From contig NZ_CP098732.1 in the NCBI RefSeq assembly GCF_023824315.1, positions 434,001 through 498,000 on the forward strand: a stretch of DNA of 64,000 nucleotides, given 5' to 3'. The translations under genes and the position numbers were made by a program. Positions 48,004 through 58,514 of this stretch are shown piece after piece. This stretch comes from Acinetobacter tibetensis. Its GTDB lineage: Bacteria > Pseudomonadota > Gammaproteobacteria > Pseudomonadales > Moraxellaceae. Within the stretch, counting starts at the first letter, position 1; each line of letters starts with the position of its first letter. The notes under the pieces were generated by a model that ran no database searches, had not been told where the DNA came from, and worked only from the letters and a program-made list of their open reading frames with translations.

Positions 48004-49239
48004 ATGAGTACTGAAGTGGTCGTTTCATCTGCAACGTCTGATGAATCGCAACAATCTTTGTCCACTCCAACACAGCAACCTTCTGTGGAAAAAGTGAATT
48101 TACTGGGCATGTCACGTCTTGAACTGGAACAATTCTTTGAAGCTATGGGTGAAAAGAAATTCCGCGCAGGACAGGTGATGAAGTGGATCCATCAATATTT
48201 TGTGACTGATTTTGCTGAAATGACCAACATTTCAGGCAAGTTGCGTGAAAAATTAGAGCGCGTATGTGAAATTAAAGCGCCAGAAGTCGTACACCGTAAT
48301 TATTCTAAAGATGGCACGCGTAAATGGGTATTCCGTGTAGGTGGTGGTGCTGGTTCATTGGTTGAAACCGTACTTATTCCTGCCGAAGATAAAACAGGTG
48401 CGCGTAAAACTTTGTGTATTTCTTCACAAGTGGGTTGTGCCCTAGATTGTTCATTCTGTTCTACGGGTAAGCAAGGTTTCCAACGTGATTTAACACCTGC
48501 GGAAATTATTGGCCAATTGTGGATGGCAAACTACTCCTATATGGAAGAAGTACCTGTTGCTGAGCGTGAACGTACCGTGACCAATGTAGTCATGATGGGA
48601 ATGGGCGAACCATTACTCAATTATGATGCGGTCTTAAGCGCTATGCGATTGATGCTGGACGATTTTGCTTATGGTATGTCGAAACGTCGCGTGACCCTGT
48701 CAACGTCAGGTGTCGTGCCAAAAATCGATCAGTTGGCACAAGATATTGATGTGGCTTTAGCGATTTCGCTACATGCCCCAAATGATGAATTGCGTAATGA
48801 ATTGGTACCAATTAATAAGAAATATCCGTTGGATCAGTTGATTGCAGCATGTCAGCGCTATTTGGCGAAAGATGGTAATGAAAGTGCACGCCGTCATGTC
48901 ACCATTGAATATGTGATGTTGGATGGGGTGAATGATCACCCTGAACATGCACAACAACTATTGAAATTGTTAAAGAATTTACCAAGTAAAATTAATTTAA
49001 TTCCCTTTAATCCGTTTCCACACGCACCATACGGGCGCTCAAGTCGTAACCGTATTATTTCTTTCCAAAAAACTTTGTCTGATGCTGGATTTGTGTGTAC
49101 GATTCGTCAGACACGTGGTGATGATATTGATGCTGCATGTGGACAGTTGGTGGGTCAGGTGGCCGACCGTACACGTCGCGCAGAGCAGTGGAAGAAAAAA
49201 GTGGCTGAGCGGAATGAGATTTTGCGCTCAAACGGATAA
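48004..49239 (+). CDS. rlmN: 23S rRNA (adenine-2503-C2)-methyltransferase RlmN
   Basis: 411 residues, radical-SAM enzyme. The cluster cysteines C145-x3-C149-x2-C152 lie in [12 protein letters not shown], and the methyl-carrying cysteine C379 in DAACGQL. It methylates A2503 of 23S rRNA and A37 of some tRNAs. Its rRNA target lies in the same window (about position 953). First gene of the block rlmN-pilF-rodZ-ispG-hisS-yfgM-bamB-der; the N-terminal 30 residues are low-complexity Ser/Gln and typical of the genus. Confidence 0.96.
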   Translation: MSTEVVVSSATSDESQQSLSTPTQQPSVEKVNLLGMSRLELEQFFEAMGEKKFRAGQVMKWIHQYFVTDFAEMTNISGKLREKLERVCEIKAPEVVHRNYSKDGTRKWVFRVGGGAGSLVETVLIPAEDKTGARKTLCISSQVGCALDCSFCSTGKQGFQRDLTPAEIIGQLWMANYSYMEEVPVAERERTVTNVVMMGMGEPLLNYDAVLSAMRLMLDDFAYGMSKRRVTLSTSGVVPKIDQLAQDIDVALAISLHAPNDELRNELVPINKKYPLDQLIAACQRYLAKDGNESARRHVTIEYVMLDGVNDHPEHAQQLLKLLKNLPSKINLIPFNPFPHAPYGRSSRNRIISFQKTLSDAGFVCTIRQTRGDDIDAACGQLVGQVADRTRRAEQWKKKVAERNEILRSNG

Positions 49240-49254
49240 TAAAGGGGCTATTAA

Positions 49255-50070
49255 TTGAGTAAACCCACCTACAAATTTGCATGTATAACAATGTTTTGTC
49301 TTTCAGCGTCATTAGTGGGTTGTATTACGACAACGACTTCGTCAGCACCGGGGTTTAAAAAAGACCCCGAGAAAGCAGTAGAAGTGCGAACTCAATTGGC
49401 AGCGGAATATATTCGTAAAGGCGACCTAGATGCGGCAAAACGCGCGCTCGATCAAGCATTAGAAATGGAACCACGAGATTCCACAGCGAATATGATGATG
49501 GGCGTGTTGTTACAGCAAGAAGGTAGCCCTGCGAATATGGAAAAAGCGGAGACACATTTTAAACGTGCAATTTCCGCAGATCCTAAAAATGCGCAAGCTC
49601 GTAACAACTATGGTACGTATTTATACGTCGTAGAGCGTTATAATGAAGCGATTGAACAATTAGCAATTGCTGGTTCAACCTTAGGTTATGATCAGCGATT
49701 CAAGGCATTGGAAAATTTAGGACGTATTTACTTAAAGTTGGGTGATATAGCAAATGCTGAAAAATCATTCAAGCAAGCATTACAAGTGAATCCGAATTCT
49801 TATGTTTCAATGTTAGAGTTGTCAGAAATATTTTATTTAAGACAACAAATTCCTGCTGCGACACAGTTATATGAACAGTTTGTTCGTCTGGTTGGGCAGA
49901 AAAATCAGAGTGCGCGTGCATTATGGATTGGTATTCGTATTGCGCGAGCCAATGGCGATCAGATGGGTATGCAAGTGTTAGTCAATCAACTGCGTGCATT
50001 GTTCCCAGATAGCCAAGAATACACACGTTATTTGCAATTACAGTACAGTACTGAGGCCGTATGGAAGTAA
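49255..50070 (+). CDS. pilF: Type IV pilus biogenesis/stability lipoprotein PilF (PilW)
   Basis: 271 residues from a TTG at 49255, with AAAGGGG upstream. Lipobox LVGC with cysteine 23, then four to five TPR motifs (about 45-230; for example GDLDAAKRALDQALEMEPRDSTANMMMG). It is the pilotin that helps the PilQ secretin reach the outer membrane and multimerise. Overlaps rodZ by 10 nt. Acinetobacter type IV pili drive twitching and natural transformation. Confidence 0.92.
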   Translation: MSKPTYKFACITMFCLSASLVGCITTTTSSAPGFKKDPEKAVEVRTQLAAEYIRKGDLDAAKRALDQALEMEPRDSTANMMMGVLLQQEGSPANMEKAETHFKRAISADPKNAQARNNYGTYLYVVERYNEAIEQLAIAGSTLGYDQRFKALENLGRIYLKLGDIANAEKSFKQALQVNPNSYVSMLELSEIFYLRQQIPAATQLYEQFVRLVGQKNQSARALWIGIRIARANGDQMGMQVLVNQLRALFPDSQEYTRYLQLQYSTEAVWK

Positions 50071-50855
50071 ATCCTAATTCACCGCAATCGAATGGTTCAA
50101 GCGTAGTACCTAATGGATTAGGAAATGTCCAGCGTCCTGGAGAATACTTACGCCAAAAACGTATTGCTCAAAAACGTGAATTAAGTCAAGTTGCTGCAGA
50201 TTTAAAAATTCCTGTAAAAACTTTAACTGCATTAGAGCAAGATGAATATAAGTCTTTGCCAGAAGCGACCTTTATTAAAGGTTACTATCGCACTTATGCA
50301 AAATATTTAAATGTCGATGCAACCTCACTGATTCAACGTTTTGATGAAATCTATGCCAATGATACAGGGATGGTGCCTAATCATGCCTTGGATAATTCGC
50401 CAATCAAGATTATGGGCAGATTGCCAGGTTCAAACAGTGAGCGTAACCGTAAGTGGTTAAAGCGATCTGTCATTATAGTCATCATCTTAGTGATCTTGGC
50501 TGCAATTGTTGGCACGATTCAAAACTGGGGTTCATCGGGTACAAACTCAGAAAGCAGCGCGGTAGATGCAAATAAATCTGAAGTTGAAGTGTTGTCAATG
50601 GGTGGTGCGACCGCAGTTTCTGGTGATCAATTGGTCTTGAATTTTAACCGTCCGACCTCAGTTCATATTGTGGATTCGGCGGGCAAAGTTTTAGCCACAG
50701 GTCGTCAAGCCAATACGTTAACCTTAAGTGGTGAGGCGCCATTCCAAATTCGTTTGGATGATGCAGCCGCAGTGTCATTAAGTTTGAACAATGAGCAGAT
50801 TTCATTGTCACCATATACGGTAAATGGGAAAGCAGAATTCCGTTTATCTCGTTAA
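50061..50855 (+). CDS. rodZ: RodZ-like cytoskeletal membrane protein
   Basis: 264 residues. Cytoplasmic helix-turn-helix (Xre/RodZ type) at about 28-95 (GEYLRQKRIAQKRELSQVAADLKIPVKTLTALEQDEY), a basic stretch, one transmembrane helix near 137-153, and a periplasmic DUF4115 beta-domain about 190-262. RodZ links MreB to the cell wall elongation machinery. It starts inside pilF and precedes ispG, a conserved order. Confidence 0.92.
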   Translation: MEVNPNSPQSNGSSVVPNGLGNVQRPGEYLRQKRIAQKRELSQVAADLKIPVKTLTALEQDEYKSLPEATFIKGYYRTYAKYLNVDATSLIQRFDEIYANDTGMVPNHALDNSPIKIMGRLPGSNSERNRKWLKRSVIIVIILVILAAIVGTIQNWGSSGTNSESSAVDANKSEVEVLSMGGATAVSGDQLVLNFNRPTSVHIVDSAGKVLATGRQANTLTLSGEAPFQIRLDDAAAVSLSLNNEQISLSPYTVNGKAEFRLSR

Positions 50856-50875
50856 TGGTGCCAGAGTAAATAATC

Positions 50876-51991
50876 ATGATTGTAAACCCGATTCAACGCC
50901 GTACTACCCGCAAAATTCGTGTGGGTTCTGTTTACGTCGGAGGTGATGCTCCGATCAGTATTCAAAGCATGACCAATACTGAAACGTGTGATGTCGAAGC
51001 AACTGTTGCTCAGATTCAACGCTGTGCAGATGCGGGTGCTGACATTATGCGTGTTTCTGTACCGTCGATGGAAGCTGCTGAAGCTTTTGGTGAAATTCGT
51101 AAACGCGTACAAGTGCCTTTAGTGGCAGATATTCACTTCGATTATAAAATCGCATTGAAAGTGGCTGATATGGGCGCGGATTGTTTGCGTATTAATCCGG
51201 GTAATATTGGCTCGGAAGCGAAAATTCGTGAAGTGGTCGCTGCGGCGCGTCATCATGATATTTCTATGCGTATTGGCGTGAATGCGGGTTCTTTGGAAAA
51301 AGACATTCAAAAGAAATATGGTGAGCCGAAAGGTCAAGCACTACTTGAATCGGCAATGCGTCATATTGATATCTTAGACCGTTTGAATTTCCATGAGTTT
51401 AAGGTTTCTGTGAAAGCATCGAATGTGTTTTTGACCATGGATGCTTACCGTTTGCTATCTCAACAAATTGATAATCCATTACATTTAGGTGTTACCGAAG
51501 CCGGTATTTATCGTACAGGTTCAGTAAAATCGGCCATTGCATTGGGTGGATTGCTGATGGAAGGCATTGGTGACACCATGCGTATTTCATTGGCAGCAGA
51601 ACCAGAAGAAGAAGTTAAAATTGGTTTTGATATTTTAAAATCACTCAGCCTTCGTTCAAATGGCATTAACTTTATTGCTTGCCCAAGCTGTTCACGCCAA
51701 GAATTTAACGTGATTTCAGTGATGCAAGCCTTAGAAGAGCGTTTGGAAGACATTCGTACCCCAATGGACGTATCGGTCATTGGTTGTAAAGTGAATGGAC
51801 CAGGCGAAGCCAAAGAGGCTGATATTGGCGTGGTGGGGGCAAGTCCACGTTCGCTTGTGTATCGTAATGGCGAGAAAAGCCATCTGATTGATACCAACCA
51901 GTTAGTTGATGAAATCGAAACAATGGTTCGTCAACGTGTTCTAGAGCTTGAAGAAGCTAAATCTAAAGAGATCATTCGTAGTTCATCATGA
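50876..51991 (+). CDS. ispG: 4-hydroxy-3-methylbut-2-enyl diphosphate synthase (IspG)
   Basis: 371 residues. The [4Fe-4S] ligands C269 and C272 (ACPSCSR) and C304 ([10 protein letters not shown]) are in place with a TIM-barrel N-terminus. It catalyses the penultimate step of the MEP isoprenoid pathway. The stop overlaps the hisS start by 4 nt. Confidence 0.96.
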   Translation: MIVNPIQRRTTRKIRVGSVYVGGDAPISIQSMTNTETCDVEATVAQIQRCADAGADIMRVSVPSMEAAEAFGEIRKRVQVPLVADIHFDYKIALKVADMGADCLRINPGNIGSEAKIREVVAAARHHDISMRIGVNAGSLEKDIQKKYGEPKGQALLESAMRHIDILDRLNFHEFKVSVKASNVFLTMDAYRLLSQQIDNPLHLGVTEAGIYRTGSVKSAIALGGLLMEGIGDTMRISLAAEPEEEVKIGFDILKSLSLRSNGINFIACPSCSRQEFNVISVMQALEERLEDIRTPMDVSVIGCKVNGPGEAKEADIGVVGASPRSLVYRNGEKSHLIDTNQLVDEIETMVRQRVLELEEAKSKEIIRSSS

Positions 51992-53283
51992 GTTCAATTG
52001 TCGCAATCAAAGGTTTTAATGACACTCTTCCAACGCAAACACCTGCATGGAGACGTCTAGAGCAACATTTAGCATCGTTAATGGATGCCTATGGTTATCA
52101 ACAAATCCGTTTGCCTATTGTTGAACAAACCAATTTGTTCAAACGTTCGATTGGTGATGCAACGGATATCGTTGAAAAAGAAATGTACACGTTCTTGGAC
52201 AAAGGCAATCCACCTGAGTCTTTGACGCTGCGTCCTGAAGGAACGGCAGGCTGTGTACGTGCCATGCTTGAGCATAATTTGCTCCGTGGCGCGACCCCGC
52301 GCGTGTGGTATATCGGACCAATGTTCCGTTATGAAAAACCACAAAAAGGGCGTTATCGTCAGTTCCACCAGTTTGGTGTGGAAACCTTTGGTGTAGCGAC
52401 TCCAGATATGGATGCTGAGCTGATTTTAATGACGGCACGTCTATGGAAACGCATGGGGGTAGCGGATAAAGTTCAACTTGAATTGAATACGTTAGGTGAG
52501 TCTGATGAGCGTGCCGCTTATCGAGCAGCTTTGGTTGAGTTTTTGGAATCGCATAAAAATGATTTAGATGAAGATTCACAGCGCCGTTTGACCACCAATC
52601 CGCTGCGTATCCTTGATTCTAAAGATGCAAAAACCCAAGCTATTTTAGAAAATGCACCGAAGTTGCATGACTTTATGGGTGAAGAAACTTTACAGCACTT
52701 TGCAACTTTGCAGCAGTATTTAAGCGATGCAGGCGTTGAGTTTGTGATTAATCAGAAACTGGTTCGTGGTTTAGATTATTACAACAAAACGGTATTTGAA
52801 TGGACCACCACTCATTTAGGCTCACAAGGTACCGTGTGTGCAGGTGGTCGCTATGACGGTTTGGTTGGACAGTTAAAAGGAAAGGCTGACCAGTCTGTAC
52901 CTGCGGTTGGTTTTGCTATGGGTATGGAGCGTTTATTACTGTTGCTTGAGCAAGTTGAAGAAGTGGCTCCAATTCGTGATTGCGAGATTTTCTTGGTGGC
53001 AGATCCTGCTTCTCAAGGTAAGGCATTGGTATTGGCAGAACAATTCCGTAATCAGTTAGACGCTGCGCAAAGCTCATTGCGTTTAAAAGTTGGCTCACAA
53101 GGTTCAATGAAAAGCCAAATGAAAAAGGCAGATCAGTCAGGTGCTCTGTATGCCTTGATTTTGGGTGAGCGCGAGTGGGAAGCACAGCAGCTATTGGTCA
53201 AAACTTTGGCGACAGCAGAACAGTGTGAAGTCGCAATGGCTGATGTCGTACCATTCTTCATCGAAAAATTTTCTTCAAAATAA
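51988..53283 (+). CDS. hisS: Histidyl-tRNA synthetase
   Basis: 431 residues. Class II motifs: motif 1 ([14 protein letters not shown]), motif 2 ([21 protein letters not shown]), the histidine-A segments [15 protein letters not shown] and GGRYDGLV, and motif 3 ([11 protein letters not shown]), with an anticodon-binding domain at the C-terminus. Charges tRNA-His. Overlaps ispG by 4 nt. Confidence 0.97.
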   Translation: MSSIVAIKGFNDTLPTQTPAWRRLEQHLASLMDAYGYQQIRLPIVEQTNLFKRSIGDATDIVEKEMYTFLDKGNPPESLTLRPEGTAGCVRAMLEHNLLRGATPRVWYIGPMFRYEKPQKGRYRQFHQFGVETFGVATPDMDAELILMTARLWKRMGVADKVQLELNTLGESDERAAYRAALVEFLESHKNDLDEDSQRRLTTNPLRILDSKDAKTQAILENAPKLHDFMGEETLQHFATLQQYLSDAGVEFVINQKLVRGLDYYNKTVFEWTTTHLGSQGTVCAGGRYDGLVGQLKGKADQSVPAVGFAMGMERLLLLLEQVEEVAPIRDCEIFLVADPASQGKALVLAEQFRNQLDAAQSSLRLKVGSQGSMKSQMKKADQSGALYALILGEREWEAQQLLVKTLATAEQCEVAMADVVPFFIEKFSSK

Positions 53284-53316
53284 GAGTCAAATAACATTTA
53301 GGAAAAGGGTAATCAA

Positions 53317-54021
53317 ATGAGCGCATCATTGAGTGAAGAAGAACAACTTGAGGGTTTAAAGTCTTTCACTAAGAAATATGGTTCGGCCATTATTAGTGGG
53401 ATTTTAATTGCGTTGATTGCCTTTTTCGGTTGGGAATATTGGCAAAAGAAAAACCTTGCAGAATCGCAAATGCAAACTGCAAAAGTCCAGCAATTGATGG
53501 ATGATGCGCGTAATGTGCAAGGAAATCCGAATGCGATGACTGAGTTGACTGAAGCTGCGGATAAAATTGTGAAAGATGATCCTGATTCAGCACAGGCAAT
53601 TCAGACTCAATTTGTGATGGCGAAGTTGGCTTATGATCATGGTGACTACGCAGGTGCAGAGAAAGCCTTGAAAAAGGTGGAAAACTCTAAAGTCAAAGAT
53701 AATGGTTTAACGCAAATCGTGAAACTACGTTTGGCTTATGCACAGTTGGCGCAAAATAAATATGATGATGCACTCAAATCTTTAGCTCTGGTTACCGATC
53801 CTGCATTCAAAGCAACGGCTGATGAAGTGCGTGGTGATGTATATGTCGCTAAGAATGATGTGGAAAATGCGAAAAAAGCGTATCGAAGTGCATGGGATAC
53901 GTTAATTGAGCGTAAACAAGAGCGTCAAATTTTACAAATTAAACTCGAAAGTGTTGGCGTTTTAGTAGATGATCCTGAAATTGAACGCCCAATTTTAGAA
54001 ACACAAGTGGATGAGTCTTAA
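53317..54021 (+). CDS. yfgM: YfgM-type TPR membrane protein
   Basis: 234 residues. Short cytoplasmic N-terminus, one transmembrane helix about 24-44, and a periplasmic TPR-like region (DPDSAQAIQTQFVMAKLAYDHGDYAGAEKALKKVEN...). In E. coli YfgM is an ancillary SecYEG-associated periplasmic chaperone partnered with PpiD. Its last base is the first base of the bamB start codon, so the two are coupled. Confidence 0.9.
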   Translation: MSASLSEEEQLEGLKSFTKKYGSAIISGILIALIAFFGWEYWQKKNLAESQMQTAKVQQLMDDARNVQGNPNAMTELTEAADKIVKDDPDSAQAIQTQFVMAKLAYDHGDYAGAEKALKKVENSKVKDNGLTQIVKLRLAYAQLAQNKYDDALKSLALVTDPAFKATADEVRGDVYVAKNDVENAKKAYRSAWDTLIERKQERQILQIKLESVGVLVDDPEIERPILETQVDES

Positions 54022-55169
54022 TGGATAGAAAATATAAAATACCGTTTGCACTAACAATTTTGACGCTGGCTTTAGTCGGTTGTTCGAGTAACAAAATTAA
54101 AGTTGAAGATGCCAAACCAAGTCCATTACCTAAGCTTGAACAATCGAAAAGTTTAGCACCTGTTTTTTCTGAAAGTGTTTCTTCGACTTCAGAGGCAGAT
54201 CCACTACGGTTACAATTGGATATCGATAATGGGGTAATTTTTGTTGCCAGCCCCAAAGGTGAAGTCACGGCATATCGTGGTAAAGATAAAGTTTGGAGCA
54301 AAAAAGTCTCTAAACAAGGTCTCAGCTCAGGTGTAGAAGCCAAAGATGGTCTGGTCATTGTTGGAAACCAGAAAGGTCAATTGTTTGCTCTAGATCAAGC
54401 AACAGGCGAACAAAAGTGGACTGCTCAATTAACAGGGGCCATTCTGGCACCTTCTTTGGTGCAATCTGGTCGTGTGGTGACCGTCAGCAATGATGGTACA
54501 GTTTACGCGCATGATTTAGAATCTGGGCAGCAAGTCTGGAGTTATGATTTACCAAGCGTACAATTTAGCTTACGTGGCACTTCAACGCCTGTAACGTTGG
54601 ATGCACGTACTGTATTGGTGTCTTCAGCAAATGCTTATGTTTATGCGTTAGATGTACTCAGTGGCGTACCTCGTATGCAGCGTCGTGTTGCAGTCAGCGA
54701 TGGTCGTTCTGACATTCAGCGTTTAAATGATGTTGATGGTGACCCAGTGGTGGTCGGTCAGCTTTTAGTGACCACCAGTTTTCAGGGGCAAGTGACCGCA
54801 ACAGACTTGGCTTCACAACAAGTGATTTGGAGTGAAGATGCCAGCAGTACCAAACGTCCAGAAGTTGCAGACAATAAAGTCTTTGTTGCCCAAGCCAATG
54901 GCAAGCTAGTCGCCTATGATCTGGCGACAGGTCAGCAATTGTGGCAAAATGAGCAACTTTTAAACCGAGAGCTGAGTAATCCAGTGCTCTTTGGTCAAGA
55001 CTTGGTTGTTGGCGATTTAGATGGTGTGTTACATCTGATTGATCCGAATTCAGGTCAGTTAATTGGTCGCGCCAAAACCAGTGGTGCCGTACGTACATTG
55101 CGTGTAATTGAAGGTCAACTCACAGTCGCGACACGTAAGGGTACATTTAGCGTTTGGCAGAATCGTTAA
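54021..55169 (+). CDS. bamB: Outer-membrane assembly lipoprotein BamB
   Basis: 382 residues. Lipobox LVGC (cysteine 21), then an eight-bladed beta-propeller with repeating PQQ-like strands (for example LFALDQATGEQKWTAQL; LVAYDLATGQQLWQNEQL). BamB scaffolds the BAM complex that inserts outer-membrane proteins. In the conserved block hisS-yfgM-bamB-der. A strong terminator separates it from der, yet the strand is shared. Confidence 0.95.
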   Translation: MDRKYKIPFALTILTLALVGCSSNKIKVEDAKPSPLPKLEQSKSLAPVFSESVSSTSEADPLRLQLDIDNGVIFVASPKGEVTAYRGKDKVWSKKVSKQGLSSGVEAKDGLVIVGNQKGQLFALDQATGEQKWTAQLTGAILAPSLVQSGRVVTVSNDGTVYAHDLESGQQVWSYDLPSVQFSLRGTSTPVTLDARTVLVSSANAYVYALDVLSGVPRMQRRVAVSDGRSDIQRLNDVDGDPVVVGQLLVTTSFQGQVTATDLASQQVIWSEDASSTKRPEVADNKVFVAQANGKLVAYDLATGQQLWQNEQLLNRELSNPVLFGQDLVVGDLDGVLHLIDPNSGQLIGRAKTSGAVRTLRVIEGQLTVATRKGTFSVWQNR

Positions 55170-55212
55170 TTTTCGTCTGCCTTATGTTAAACTAAGCCAA
55201 ATCCGTATTTTT

Positions 55213-55254
55213 AAACACGGGGTATTTGAGAAGTTTCAATGCCCCGTGTTTTAT
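55213..55254 (+). terminator. Intrinsic terminator between bamB and der
   Basis: AAACACGGGG / CCCCGTGTTTT stem with an 18-nt loop and T-rich tail. Confidence 0.85.
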
Positions 55255-55334
55255 TTAGTATTATTCTTAAATATCTTCCATTTTTCTGATGTTCAGACCA
55301 GTCGAACTGGCTGATCTTGAATAAAGGTTAAACT

Positions 55335-56744
55335 ATGAAACCCGTAATTGCGCTCATTGGTCGTCCGAACGTCGGAAAATCAACCCTATTTAACCAAATT
55401 ACCAAAAGTCGTGATGCTTTGGTCGCTGACTTTGCGGGTCTGACACGCGACCGTAAATATGGTGATGCTGTTTATCAAAATAAATCTTTCATTGTGGTCG
55501 ATACAGGCGGTATTGGCGAAAATGAAGGTGGCATTGACTCCTACATGGCAGAGCAGTCTAAAACTGCGATTCATGAAGCGGATATCATTGTATTTGTGGT
55601 AGATGCGCGCGCAGGCTTATTGGCTTCTGATGAGCAAATTGCCCGTGAACTCCGTACGTTAGGTAAAAAAGTTTACCTTGTAGCGAATAAGGTCGATGGC
55701 GTACATGCTGAAGCTGCGCTCGTCGAATTTTATAAGCTCGGTATGGGTGAGCCACTACAAGTGGCGGCAAGTCATGGTCGTGGCGTACAGCAAATGCTGG
55801 AAGACGTGTTGAAGGATGTGCCTGAAGATGAGAATCCAGAAGAGCATGACAAAAACACGGGCTTGCGTTTAGCGATTATTGGTCGTCCGAACGTCGGTAA
55901 GTCAACGCTAGTCAACCGTTTATTGGGTGAAGAGCGCGTAGTCGCGTTTGACCAACCAGGTACAACCCGTGACTCCATTTATATTCCTTTCGAGCGTGAT
56001 GGTCGTCAATATACGCTGATTGATACTGCGGGTGTACGTCGTAAAGGTAAGGTCGATGAAATGATCGAGAAATTCTCGATTGTGAAAACCTTACAAGCCA
56101 TGAAAGATGCACATGTGGTTGTCGTAGTGGTAGATGCTCGTGAAGGCATTGTAGAGCAAGATTTACACTTGATTGGTTATGCACTGGAAGCAGGGCGTGC
56201 CATGGTGATTGCGATCAACAAATGGGACAACATGTCTGAGTATGATCGTAAGCAATGTAAGCTAGATGTTGAACGTCGTTTTGATTTTATTCCTTGGGCA
56301 AAAATCCACTTAATTTCTGCACTGCATGGTACGGGCGTAGGGGAAATGTACCCATCGATCCACCGTGCTTATGAATCTTCACATTTGAAAGTTTCACCTG
56401 CCAAAATCACGCAAATTTTGAGTGATGCCGTGGATGCACATCAACCCCCAATGGTGGGTGGTCGTCGTATTAAAATGCGTTATGCGCATATGGGTGGGCA
56501 AAATCCACCGACGATTGTGATTCATGGTAACAAAGTTGATAAGACCCCAGCAGATTACCGTCGTTACTTGGAAAATGTGTTCCGTCGTGTGTATAAACTG
56601 GAAGGTACGCCTGTGCGTATTGAGTTTAAAACCTCTGAAAACCCATTTGAAGGGCGTAAGTCACAAGTGGATGAACGTACTGCTGCACGTAAACGCCGTT
56701 ATGTTCAGAAGTTCAAAAAAGCTGAGAAAAAATTTAAACGTTAA
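55335..56744 (+). CDS. der: Ribosome biogenesis GTPase Der (EngA)
   Basis: 469 residues. Two tandem G domains (GRPNVGKS at 9-16 and 183-190) and a C-terminal KH-like domain with a basic tail ([16 protein letters not shown]). Essential for 50S subunit maturation. Its own promoter should lie in the 80 nt after the bamB terminator. A terminator follows. Confidence 0.97.
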   Translation: MKPVIALIGRPNVGKSTLFNQITKSRDALVADFAGLTRDRKYGDAVYQNKSFIVVDTGGIGENEGGIDSYMAEQSKTAIHEADIIVFVVDARAGLLASDEQIARELRTLGKKVYLVANKVDGVHAEAALVEFYKLGMGEPLQVAASHGRGVQQMLEDVLKDVPEDENPEEHDKNTGLRLAIIGRPNVGKSTLVNRLLGEERVVAFDQPGTTRDSIYIPFERDGRQYTLIDTAGVRRKGKVDEMIEKFSIVKTLQAMKDAHVVVVVVDAREGIVEQDLHLIGYALEAGRAMVIAINKWDNMSEYDRKQCKLDVERRFDFIPWAKIHLISALHGTGVGEMYPSIHRAYESSHLKVSPAKITQILSDAVDAHQPPMVGGRRIKMRYAHMGGQNPPTIVIHGNKVDKTPADYRRYLENVFRRVYKLEGTPVRIEFKTSENPFEGRKSQVDERTAARKRRYVQKFKKAEKKFKR

Positions 56745-56766
56745 TTTTTAGTTCGTTTAAAAGATG

Positions 56767-56797
56767 AAAAAGCCCAAAGACAACTTTGGGCTTTTTC
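56767..56797 (+). terminator. Intrinsic terminator after der
   Basis: AAAAAGCCCAAAG / CTTTGGGCTTTTT with a 3-4-nt loop. It lies inside a longer open frame, which supports the later GTG start of the next gene. Confidence 0.9.
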
Positions 56798-56844
56798 TTT
56801 TATGTACAGTTTCTTTTAGAATGAGGAATAAAAAGGAGATATGC

Positions 56845-57489
56845 GTGACGAAACTGATTCATATAGATGTCAGCCGCTTAGAGCAGATGATTCATTTGCC
56901 TGCGGATTTAGACCGTAAAGCCAAAATACAGCAACAAAAACAGGCGATCTATCAATTTCGGAATCAGTTGCTCTCGCAACATATGCAACGCGAGATTCAA
57001 AATACAGATCTTTCTAAGACGGAATATGGCAAGCCATATTTAGAACAATTTCCGCAAGTCACATTTAACCATAGCCATAGCCATAAACACTACGCTTTAG
57101 CCTACAGCGATACGGTTAAACAGGTCGGTATAGATATTGAGGATTTGGACCGGAAGGTTCGATTTGAAGCCTTGGCACAACATGCATTTCACCCTGATGA
57201 GCTTCGGCATTGGGCTGAAATGGAATATTCAGAAGAATTTTGGTTTAGGGTTTGGACCACCAAAGAAGCGGTATTGAAAGCTTCGGGCTTGGGGATTCGG
57301 CTGAGTTTGAATGAGTTGAATACACGTGTGCATCCAATCCAGCATGGCGGGATGTGTCAGCACGAGATGCTAGGAAGCTTTGCTTATCAGAACTATCATT
57401 TAGGTCAAACGATGCTGACAGTGGCTTGGCAGGCAGAACTGTCGTGTCGAGGCTTCCAGTGGCCACAGATTCAACTGATTCAGCATTAA
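56845..57489 (+). CDS. 4'-phosphopantetheinyl transferase (Sfp-type)
   Basis: 214 residues from a GTG at 56845, with AAGGAG at 6-nt spacing. The family motifs are present: the GKP...F-N-x-S segment (GKPYLEQFPQVTFNHSHS), the metal motif GIDIED (95-100), and WTTKEAVLKASG (137-148). The HSHSHKH run (residues 76-82) is histidine-rich. It transfers 4'-phosphopantetheine from coenzyme A to a carrier protein. No carrier-protein or NRPS gene is in view, so the target (ACP, siderophore or other synthetase) is unknown. Convergent with secF. Confidence 0.9.
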   Translation: MTKLIHIDVSRLEQMIHLPADLDRKAKIQQQKQAIYQFRNQLLSQHMQREIQNTDLSKTEYGKPYLEQFPQVTFNHSHSHKHYALAYSDTVKQVGIDIEDLDRKVRFEALAQHAFHPDELRHWAEMEYSEEFWFRVWTTKEAVLKASGLGIRLSLNELNTRVHPIQHGGMCQHEMLGSFAYQNYHLGQTMLTVAWQAELSCRGFQWPQIQLIQH

Positions 57490-57512
57490 AAAAGCCCATC
57501 CGAGGATGAGCT
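57488..57512 (-). terminator. Intrinsic terminator for secF (minus strand)
   Basis: On the minus strand AGCUCAUC-CUCG-GAUGGGCU (one G-U pair) followed by U6; it overlaps the end of the convergent PPTase gene. Confidence 0.75.
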
Positions 57513-57537
57513 TAGGTGTGAGTCTGTTGTTTAGGGA

Positions 57538-58506
57538 TTAAGGAATTTCTTCCTCATCAAACTCAGGTTTGACTTGAACAATAAAGTCTTGACGGTTTAG
57601 ACCACGCCATAGAGCAAATGCAGTACCAATATAAATTGAAGAATATGTTCCGACAAATACACCAATAAACATTGCTACCGAGAACCACTTCAGCCCATCA
57701 CCACCTAAAATCATCATTGCGACGACGACCAGTAATAGGGTCATAGAGGTATGGATGGTACGACGTAAGGTTTCAGTCAAGGCAATATTGACGATTTCCA
57801 GTGGCTCTGCACCGCGAATCTTACGGAAGTTTTCACGAATACGGTCTGACACCACGATGTTATCGTTGAGTGAGAAACCGATAAGTGCCAATACAGCCGC
57901 CAACACGGTTAGGTCAAATGGCCACTGCATCATGGCGAAAATACCAATGGTCACTACCACGTCATGGAACAAAGACAGTACCGCACCCATCGCCAGCTTG
58001 ATCTCAAAGCGAATGGTGACGTAAATCAGCATCAGGATGAGAGCAAGTGCCACAGCACCCGCAGAACGCAGATACAGCTCGTTTCCGACCTGTCCACCCA
58101 CCACATCGACTTTGTGTACCGTTACGGTATTATTCGGCAACTGAGCAGCTTTGGTGATTGCATTATTCAGATCGTCTACCGCCAGTTCTTGCGGAGGCAT
58201 ACGCACCAGAAGGTCTTTGTTGCTGCCTAGTGTCTGCACAACAGCATCTTGGAAACCTGCTTGTTCCAAAGCTTGCACCACAGCAGCCTGATTGGCTGGC
58301 TGTGTATAGTTCAACTCGGCAGAAATACCACCTGTAAAGTCCAAACCTAAGTTCAGACCACGGGTCACAATAAAGAAAATACTGGCAATGGTCAGAATGA
58401 TGGAGAAAATTGCCGCTGGTTTGGCAATTTTCATAAAGTGAATTACTTTTTCATCATCCGGGCGACCATATTGTTTTGAATTGGGTTGAGTCATGTCAGT
58501 CATCAT
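57538..58506 (-). CDS. secF: Protein translocase subunit SecF
   Basis: 322 residues. Six transmembrane helices with LGLDFTGG near 53-60 and a large periplasmic loop; RIRENFRKIRGAEP is the conserved RND-type loop. Works with SecD to complete preprotein export using the proton motive force. Last gene of tgt-yajC-secD-secF; 8-nt gap after secD. Confidence 0.95.
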   Translation of the reverse strand: MMTDMTQPNSKQYGRPDDEKVIHFMKIAKPAAIFSIILTIASIFFIVTRGLNLGLDFTGGISAELNYTQPANQAAVVQALEQAGFQDAVVQTLGSNKDLLVRMPPQELAVDDLNNAITKAAQLPNNTVTVHKVDVVGGQVGNELYLRSAGAVALALILMLIYVTIRFEIKLAMGAVLSLFHDVVVTIGIFAMMQWPFDLTVLAAVLALIGFSLNDNIVVSDRIRENFRKIRGAEPLEIVNIALTETLRRTIHTSMTLLLVVVAMMILGGDGLKWFSVAMFIGVFVGTYSSIYIGTAFALWRGLNRQDFIVQVKPEFDEEEIP

Positions 58507-58514
58507 CGATCTCC

